This document shows positions 9,510 to 18,691 of a DNA stretch of 44,048 nucleotides, piece by piece; within the stretch, counting starts at the first letter, position 1, and every line of letters begins with the position of its first letter. Origin of the DNA: Chara braunii (taxonomy: Eukaryota; Streptophyta; Charophyceae; Charales; Characeae); assembly GCA_003427395.1 (NCBI GenBank), contig BFEA01000331.1, forward strand, positions 1,124,114 to 1,168,161. The letters are read 5' to 3'. The notes under the pieces were generated by a model that had not been told where the DNA came from, did not search any database, and worked only from the letters and a program-made list of their open reading frames with translations. The position numbers were made by a program, and so were the translations under genes.

Positions 9510-12500
9510 ATAATGCATCCTTGGTGGACTGTTGGGTTTCAACGTGCTGATGAGTCGGTGAGAGTTTGACGAAATAGTCTGGCTGAGTCATCGTTCTTTG
9601 TGGAGTTTTGCATACCAAACATGACACACACACACCTTCACAGCGACCATCAGCACCACTCCTAACAAGCAAGCCAACAAGCAAACAGACTAACAAAACG
9701 AACAAGCAAACAAACAAACAAGCAAAGGAACTGTTGCTTTGTTCAGGAGTGATCTCTCGCTCTAATCAATGAACCGTGTGGTGTCTGTTTTGGGGAACAT
9801 GGTTGGCATCTGAGCACAGGCGCAATGGCCGAGGTCCTCGATGCTTGGTGCTGGCGCCGACCAGGGAGCTGGCTAAACAGGTGGAACGGGAGTTCATGCA
9901 AACAGTACCGAGCTTGGCAACGATCTGCGTTTACGGAGGAGTGTCCATTGGTGGCCAGGAGCGAACATTGAGGAAAGGCGTGGATATGGCCGTTGGCACA
10001 CCCGGGCGGGTGATAGATCTGATTGAGCGTGGTGCTCTAGATCTATCCGATGTGCGGTTCCTGGTGCTTGATGAAGCCGATCAGATGTTGGCAGTTGGTT
10101 TCGAAGAAGATGTCGAGAAGATTCTAGAGCGAGTACCTGGTCAGAGGCAGTCTATGCTCTTCTCGGCGACCATGCCGTCTTGGGTGAAGAAGCTCTCGAG
10201 GAAATATCTTAATAACCCTCTGACAATTGATTTGGTAAGTGGCATACTCCATTCTTGAGCAAGATATAAATGGATGCAAACAATCATAAGTGGTGCTCAA
10301 ACCAGGACAGAATGCTTAAACGGTGAAGGGACACTTCAGTGGTGATGATGATACATGCTTAAACAGTCACGGGAGTTGTTCTAAAGACAGCTATAGTGAA
10401 TGCATAGTGTCTGCAGGGAAAGAAGGTTAGGTTTTCGGTCGGGGTGCCTCGGTGGTGGCCTTTTGGTTGTGGTATGATTTGTGTTACTGCAAGTGCATTC
10501 CTGATAAAGAAGGTTGGCAGCCTTGCAGCTGTGGCAAGACTTGTGTTTCCACAAATATATTCCTGGTAAAGAAGGTTGGTGGCCTTGCAGCTGTGGCGTG
10601 GCTTGTGTTCCCACAAGTATATTCCTGGTGAAGAAGGTTGGTTCAAATTATCCATGACGACAGGTGCGTTGTAAGCCGCACAATCATAAGGCAGTGCAGC
10701 TTGACTGATTCTGAAGGCTGTGTCCTTCCCAAGCTGGTAGGCTTACATTTGCAGGCATTAACTACTGTCTTCACCCGAATACAATGGCCGGTCATTATCG
10801 CTGTACCTACGCTGCACCAAATATGGCTATAACGACTGTACGTTGTATTCGGGGGAAGAAGGTAGTGTTTCTGGCATTGGGACCGACCTGACCTACATGC
10901 CCATCTCCCTCTCTCTGTTTTATAGATGCCATAGGCGTGCTTTGCTGCTGTTTTGTTCTGAGCCTCTGAATCACCCCATGCTCCTCGCTTGTCTTCTTTT
11001 AACTACTGTGTGTGCGTTTGCCTTATGTATGAGCAGGTTTGACGTCATGTTGTTCTATCCAGGAGGTTGGATTGGATACCTTAACCAGTTGGCAACTGTT
11101 GAAGGGTGTGTGCTTTTTCATTAGCTGACCGAGCTGACCGAGCTGACCGGACTGCTCTCTTTCTGTAGGTTGGCGAGGATGAAGACAAGCTTGCGGAAGG
11201 GATCAAATTGGTGGCTGTAAGGACGACGGATAATATGAAGCGGTCAATCCTTGCCGATCTTATCACGGTAGGCCTTCACACATACTCGCAAGAACCTAAT
11301 TGCCACCTGCTTAACCGCATATTTGACAAGAGCATGTGTTTATGGTTCTTCATACACAGGTTCGCAGATGCAAGTTGTGGAACAAGAAGAATGGCCGAAA
11401 TGATATAGCTAAGCAGAGGGTTGAAGGAAAACTTGTGAAATCTGCTATGCATATGAGCTCAGCCTCCTGATGAGTCGGGGAAACTCCAAGGAAAGCTGGG
11501 CCTTTCGACCCAGGCAAGAGAGAAGGGCAGATCTCAGTTTCAGTCGTAGTTTCCGTGTAGCTAGGCAAAGACGTGAAGGAAGACTTTTGAAAACTGCTAT
11601 GCATATGAGTTCAGCCTCCTGACGAGTTGCGGGAACCTGGGCCTTTCGACCCAGGCAAGTGACAAGGGCAGATCTCAGTTTCCCTGTACTTTTTGCAATT
11701 TCCCTTTTTTGTTGGAAAAACTCTGCCGTGCTGAGGCCCACATAGCAGTGTAGCACTGGTGACAGTTGCAAGGCACATTATTCTGCACTTGCTTGCTTCT
11801 CCCCCAGGCTGCTGAGCTAATGGCGCTCTCCACGAGTTCCATCAGTGGCCATATAGGCAGGTTAGAGAAGGGGTAGGAGGAGGGATATTAACCAGTCTCT
11901 CTGGTGGCCATCGTAGGAGAATGGGACCGTTGGTTGCGACCACATAACTTTAGAGACAGAATGATGAGGGCAGGGTTTCTTTAGTGCGTCCTCAAGGGAG
12001 GAGGTTTTGACTGTCAGGCCTCGTTGGGGGGCTCAGAGGGCCAAGATGAGGACCAGTGTCGCCTTTGCCCGTGGATGTTGTCGGCATGATGATGTCATCC
12101 CTTGTCATGTTCTTGTGTTGTCTGGTGACGTCATTTGTCGTGTATCTTCATCTTTTTCTTTTACTAGCTCTGTAGGTATGTGTGTTGATTCTGCTGCTCG
12201 CACAAGTTTGTGAGGTCCGTTTTTGTAGTGGACTTGCACTGAGCGATTGAGTTTTGCGAGATCAAAAAGGATTCAACGACACTGATTTGTGCTGTCGTTG
12301 TGCAGGTGTATGGGAAGGGTGCAAAGGCTATTGTTTTCACACAGACAAAGCGTGAGGCAGACGATGTAGCCGTCAGCTTGGGGCGAACACTTGGGTGCCA
12401 AGCTCTGCATGGAGATATTGGTCAGCATCAGCGAGAGAAGACCCTGCAAGCATTCAGGGATGGAAGATTTGCAGTCCTTGTTGCGACAGATGTTGCTGCT

Positions 12501-15500
12501 AGGGGGCTCGACATTCCGAATGTGGATCTGGTCAGTGCTAACCAGAGTTCCCGTCTTGCCATTTTTTTTTTCAGGCCTGTCAAACAGATGTCGTGCTGTC
12601 CCACTGGATGGTCTTTTTCTGTGTGTGCCTGTGGACACTCCTGAATTCCCTTTGTTTGGTTTTCTTCTCGAGTTTTCAGAGTTGTATTAAGCACCAACTC
12701 TTTATGTTTTGAGACTCTGCCTGTTATAATGGAGTGTAAACTTGCAGAATTGGGTATTTGTGGCTGTGCTTGTACTCTGGACTGCTCACGCCAACTTGGG
12801 TATTTGTGGCTGTGATAGTATCTGGCAATGCACAGGGTGCGAGGCGGTGCACACTCTGTGAACGGATGAGGAAGCATAGTCTAATTATTACATCTACAAA
12901 CTTGGGTTTGTGTGATGGAGCAGGTGATCCACTTCGAGCTGCCGAATGATGCAGAGACATTCGTTCACAGGTCCGGAAGAACGGGCCGCGCTGGCAAGAA
13001 GGGGACAGCATTGGTGATGTACACAGATTCGCAGAACAGGACTCTGAAGATGATAGAAAGGGATGCAAACTGCTTTCTGGAGCGAGTACCACCTCCCCAT
13101 GTGGAGGACGTGCTGAGGGCTTCCTCAGAGCAGGCCAAGGAGGCAATTGAACGCGTGCACCCTGACCTGAGGGACGTTTTCCTTCCAGCTGCAGAGAAGT
13201 TAATTGCTGAGAAAGGCGTCGTCGCGCTTGCTGCTGCCTTAGCCCATATGAGTGGCTACACGCAACCTCCGCCCTCAAGATCGTTGATCACCCTTGAGGA
13301 GGTGGGTCATGCCGCTCTTAGATGCCTGCTTACTTCGAGCTCTACTTCTAATGCCTTGTTTAAGGAATAATCTAATTCTACACATAGTCTGTCTTGCCTG
13401 CTGGGAATCAGGTACCTGTGGGGGTCCATGATCTCCTGCCTTTTGGTTCTCACTCGAGTCGCCGCTTGTCCTGTACCATATCTCTGTCTGATTCTCCACT
13501 TGTGTCAGAATCTCTTTTTTTTATTTTCAAAGGGTGACGGCCTTGATATCGTGATTGAACTGACCGGCCCCAGGTAATTCAGATTTATCTTATTCTAGTC
13601 ATCCGATTGCAACGGGATTCGAACCTGGGTGTGTATTTCAAAAGTTCATGGGTCTACCAACTGGGCTAGGCCCTGGACTGTTGTCTCCCTTTCTTTTACT
13701 CGCTTCTTTTGTCTACTTCCTTTGTCGCTGAATGTGCGCACGCCGAAATGGAATCTGTGGTGTTCAGTATGCGCACAGTCGATCAATATTGTCTGTAGTG
13801 CTGCTGTCTTCAGTGTGTGGTCCCGGGGATTGAAGATGACGAGTGTGTGCTGAGAGTGGAGAGTCCAATGGATCAGAGCCATCAAGTTGGATATAGCCGA
13901 TAGGCATGCAGTATCTGATGAAGTGAGGTTGCTATATGAATGAATGATCAGTTGATGATTGGGCTCTGTGCGCTTGGCTAACGAGAGGTCTTTGTTGGTC
14001 CGGTTCTCCTTCGGCGGACAGTTTTCAGTCTTACATGCAAGTTGCTCTTTCATGATGCGCAGGATGAGTATCTTTTTGTCGAAACCTTGGTCATGTCTCC
14101 ATGCTTTGGCGAAATTATGGAAGTGCCTAAGCTCTTGCATTGTATTTATCAAGAATGCATGTTGTGCGTCTTTTTTGCGGGCTTAATAATCTTTAATTGA
14201 GCGCACATCTCCATGTTAAATCCAAAAACGTTTGAGCACTGTCAAGTCCTCTAAAAGAGCAAGGGGGGGAAGCGGGAACTCGCTGTTAACCTGCCTTCGG
14301 AGAACCCCGGATTGTGTAGTTGCCATTAATAATGAGATTATGGGAGTGAATTTGTGGTTCTGTGTGGACGATGCCGGGTTGTCGTGATGAAACAGGGATG
14401 GATGATCAGGACGGTGTGATTTTGCTTTTGACAAACTGTGTGTGGACGATGCCGCGTTGTTGTGATGAATGAAACAGGGATGCACAACTGTGCGGATGGT
14501 CAGGACGACGAAGTCCCGATATGGTACATTGAGCTCGCCAAGGGCTGTCATGGGTGCACTCGGAGAGTATTACCGTCCTGCTGCGGACGAGGTTGGCAAG
14601 ATTCGGATGCTGTCCGATCGGAATGTGAGTGGTGTTTCTTTATGGCCTGCACATCAGCAACTTTGTTTCCATACCTTGTGGGGATAGAATAGACTTACCG
14701 TCTTCACCTGAATAGAACACACCAGTCGTTATAGCTGCATCTGCGCTGAAAATTGCACCAAACCAAGCCCTGTCCAACCGGGGCCGGATCGGCCCAGGGG
14801 GGTTGAACTGGGAAACCCGTAAACAAAAAAAGGGCCAACTATTTTTCTTTTCTTTTTTCTTTTCGGTTGTTTCAGACCGCACTCTTCGAGAGCTGTTGAA
14901 ATCCGCAATAAAATTTTGAAGGTGCAATTTTTTTCGGGGAGTCAGAGGGGGAGTCGGAGGTATTGTTGGGATATTCAGGGAGGTATGGCTTTCACTGCCT
15001 GTTCTTTTCAAGAATTGGGGTCCAAAATGCCTCGTTTTTTGCTTTCAGGAGGCAGTGGCCTCCCGGAGGGGCCGGGCAACCGCGGGGATGCCTGTAACTC
15101 CCCGGTACCTACCCCCCCCCCCCCCCCCCCCCCCCCCCNCCCCNCACACNCNCNCNCACACACTACCCCAAGCGTAATGCACCGGATTCGACCGGGGGTC
15201 TGCTGAGCGGGTCGACCGCCGGTCCGACCAGCATGCGCCCGGTTGGGGGAGGGTCCGCCGGTCCAACCGCGGGCCAGCTGTGCACCAAACACAGTTATAA
15301 TGACTGGGCGTTGTATTCAGGTCAAGGCGGTAGTGCCTGGCATGATTCTATATGTGAGTTTTGTTGTACTCCCGAGCAGCGTCTTGTGGAGTCCGCATGT
15401 GTGTGCGCAACAGTTGAGATTCTGTGCAGCACTGTTCTTTTTGAAGGCTTATCCAGCTGGCTTCCTGGAATCTTGGTTACTTGCTTTCTACCGTCTTTAC

Positions 15501-18500
15501 CCGATTAGAATGCCCGGTCATTATCACTGTATGTAGACTGAAAGTTGCACCAAATACAGGTATAATGACTGGGCGTTCTATTCGGGTGAAGACGGTAGTT
15601 TCAAGCTTGCATTTTTTGTGGTGGATTGGTGCCAGCCTGGCATAAAGTTATGATGTGTTTCCTCTTCGCAAAAGCAATCTGACAGAGTGTACCTGCGCAG
15701 TGCGCACACAATCACGACTGTGCCTTGCCTGAATATGGGAAGGGAAGGGAATGTGTTCTTAAGCTACCAGAACTCGTTTCTCACTAATGTTATGAAGTAA
15801 ATGTTGTTTCAAACTTAGCACGCTGAGTAGTAAAATGCCAAATAGAACGAATTCAGGCATTCTCACTGCGTGTACTGGGTGCTTCGTCTTCTTAGGGGGG
15901 TGATTTCTGTCTTCTTAGGGGTTGAATTTCGTCTTCTTAGGGGTTGAATTTCGTCTTCTTAGGGGGTGAATGTATAAAGAAATTATGCTGACTGCTCTTT
16001 ACTAAACCAGTTGTTGACACAAAGCACTGCTCAAAAGTTGGGAGATAGGCACGTGGGCGGAGACTCTTGCGGCTGGTAGTTTGGTGATGCGCTGACACCT
16101 TCCAACGTCGTTAGGCACCTGGCCATTGACCTGGCCAACAGAGAGAGAGCCAGTGTCCTTAGCCAGATACATTCACACCTTCCTGATTGAATGGTGCTAG
16201 GAAGTTGTGAATGTATCTGGCCGGTGCCGTTTGCCAGATACATTCACACCTTCGGCATTGAATGGTGCTAGGAAGTTGTGAACATCTGGCCAGTGTCCTT
16301 CACAAGATACGTGTATCTGGCTAAGGATAGTGGTTCTCTCTCTGTTGGACATGTCATTGTTGTTAGGCAACTGTCACTTCGAATGTCAAATTAATAAATA
16401 AATGTAATAATAAGGATTCGACAGGAAACGCACACAAACTATCTTTCCGTCCCCATACAGTCACGGCATGCTCTCTTTCCATCCCCATACCGTCACGGCA
16501 TGCTCTGGAGGAGTCGTCTGTTGTCGAGCTGCCAGTAGCGAATGCACCATCCTGGTGAAGACCTCCTGCAATGTCATGTGTCAGTGGGTCGATAGAAAGC
16601 ACGATTTAAAAGTTGGGAGATAGGCACGTGGCTTTGGACTCCTGTGGCCTGGGCTTTGGTGATGTGTGTGGGCACTTCCCAACGTTGTTAGGCGCTTTGC
16701 CGACAGAGAGATGGCCAGCGTCCTTGGCCAGACACATTCACAGCTTCCTGATGGACTGATTGACTGTATAGGCACCTGGGCTCCTTGCCGAAGGAGTCTA
16801 TGGTTGCTGCTGGTAAGATGTGGTTTTCTGTTGTTGATGCAGAGGCTATATTTCATCAGCACTCACTTTTTCGTGAATGCTTGTTTGTGTTCTCTTGTTT
16901 GCAGGTCGAAGGTGCTGTATTTGATCTCCCTGAGAAGATTGCGAAGGAGCTTGTTGCACTGGAGACAGATGGTGGAGATGTATTCGATATTCCGAAAGAG
17001 GTGAGTAACCCATTCGGTGTTCCCGGTTGTTGTCAGACAATGCTTTGAAAGCTTTCAGGATTGTGCTTCGTGGGAAGCGTGGCGGTCCACAACACACACC
17101 CTGGTTGTTGTACTTGTGTGTAGTCCAGCAGCTGCAGTATGAATGTGATCCTATGCTGCCGCCCTCTTACCCCGTACACACTGCACCCTCACCGCGAATG
17201 TGTACGAGCTATCTTTCTGTCCCGATAGAGTCATTATGGGTGTGATGCTAGCGTCTTTCTGCATACTCAATGTACCGTCGTCATGCCCCGCGTACACAAT
17301 GTACCGTCGTCGTCATGAAAGTGTATACAATCTATCTTTCTGTTCCGAGTTGTGTTCAGCGAAAGACGGTAGTGCATTCGGAGCCAAGCATCTTTCGCTG
17401 AACACAAGGAGACGATCATCCCGGCAAGCATACAGGACAGCCGTCCCCTTGCAGGGGTAAATTGCAGTCATCGAGGGACTGATCATCCCGGCGATACGGC
17501 TGCATGAGTTTGACCCCTCTGTGATCGACTCGCACGAAAAGATTTTCCGTGCATCACGGAATAAATAGGATGTTGAGAAAAAATGCAAAAGGAGACGGGA
17601 GAAAAGAATATGGCAAGAAAGAAAGAAAGAAAATGGGCGAGTGCATAGAAAGAGGATGTTGATGCATTTTGCGGTGTTTGTCCAAAAGGGAAATGAACAG
17701 ATTAGAAATCAGGACCTGGGGAAAGGTAAAGGAAAGTCGATGGCCAAGAGAAGATTTTGTCATTATGTACTGATGGATGGTCCAGTCCTTTGGTTAAAAT
17801 GCAAGCTGCCAATTGGATTATTTGAAAATTGAAATTGTTTGTTTTCATTCCTGCCTTCCCTAGCTTATCTAGTAGGAGGGATGCTCTCAGTTGTGCAGTT
17901 CGTTGTTTCTCTGAAGAGGCTGGAAAAAAAAAAGAAGAGAAACTTGATGGCCCCTAGACTGTCTATGGCCCTGTAGACCTAAGCTGATTATTGCATTTTT
18001 CTTGGTTTGATTTCCGGAAGTGGAAGAAAAGAAGAGAGATGATGTCGATGCATTTTGGGGTGTTTGTTCAGATTGAAAATGACAGATTAGAATTAAGCCC
18101 AGGCGAAAGAAAAAGTAAACTTGATGATGGCCAAGACAAGATTGGCTTGCTTGTCTCATCTGGTAGGATGCCCAGTGGCACAATTCATGCGTAGAGCAAA
18201 GCAAAACTAACTATGGGCTTTACTGGACTACTCACCGACTGTGCAAAACGAGGGCGAATCTTCTCCAAGAACATGGAAAGATTCACAGCCATGTTTTTTG
18301 TCTTTGTGCATTTGGTGAGTGGTACGGCGAGGCCCTATGTGACTATTTCTTGGTTGATTTCCACGACTCGTTTGCTGTTTCATCCCCGTTATGGGTTTTG
18401 AGTTTGTTCATTTATCTCCGTTGCGGATTTTGAGTTTGTTCGTGGCCTGCCTGATGGTAATTACCTGCCGGAACATATTCTGCGGGACCTTTGTTGATAA

Positions 18501-18655
18501 GGTTGACGGGTGTGGAGGGGGATTTAATGACAAATATCTCCTACCCCTATTCGCTGGCAGAGAACTCCGCTAAACTCTTATGCCAGCGGGTCATCTCTGA
18601 GGACAGAGCAGCTGAAGGTCAAACAGGTTGACGTCAAGTTTTATCTCTTTTGGAA

Positions 18656-18691
<36 letters not shown>

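Larger units (their letters stand above)
8954..9819 (+). other. RH3 intron (866 bp) with minisatellite, poly-C and hammerhead copy
   Basis: Bounded by GTATGT and CACAG. It contains a 35-bp minisatellite (9298-9425), a 45-base C run and a weakened hammerhead (9525-9581). It ends in 'caaacaaacaagcaaa' simple sequence. Confidence 0.85.
10235..11168 (+). other. RH3 intron (934 bp)
   Basis: GTAAGT ... TTCTGTAG. Contains a 63-bp tandem repeat (10440-10645), a TA-flanked MITE (10765-10862) and a short 'gagctgacc' triplet repeat near 11123. Confidence 0.85.
14625..16904 (+). other. RH3 intron (2280 bp), packed with elements
   Basis: GTGAGT ... TTGCAG. It holds a MITE split by a nested insertion (14698-15330), a second complete MITE (15491-15595), a minisatellite (15885-15970) and a foldback element with a partner repeat (16020-16760). 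Confidence 0.85.
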
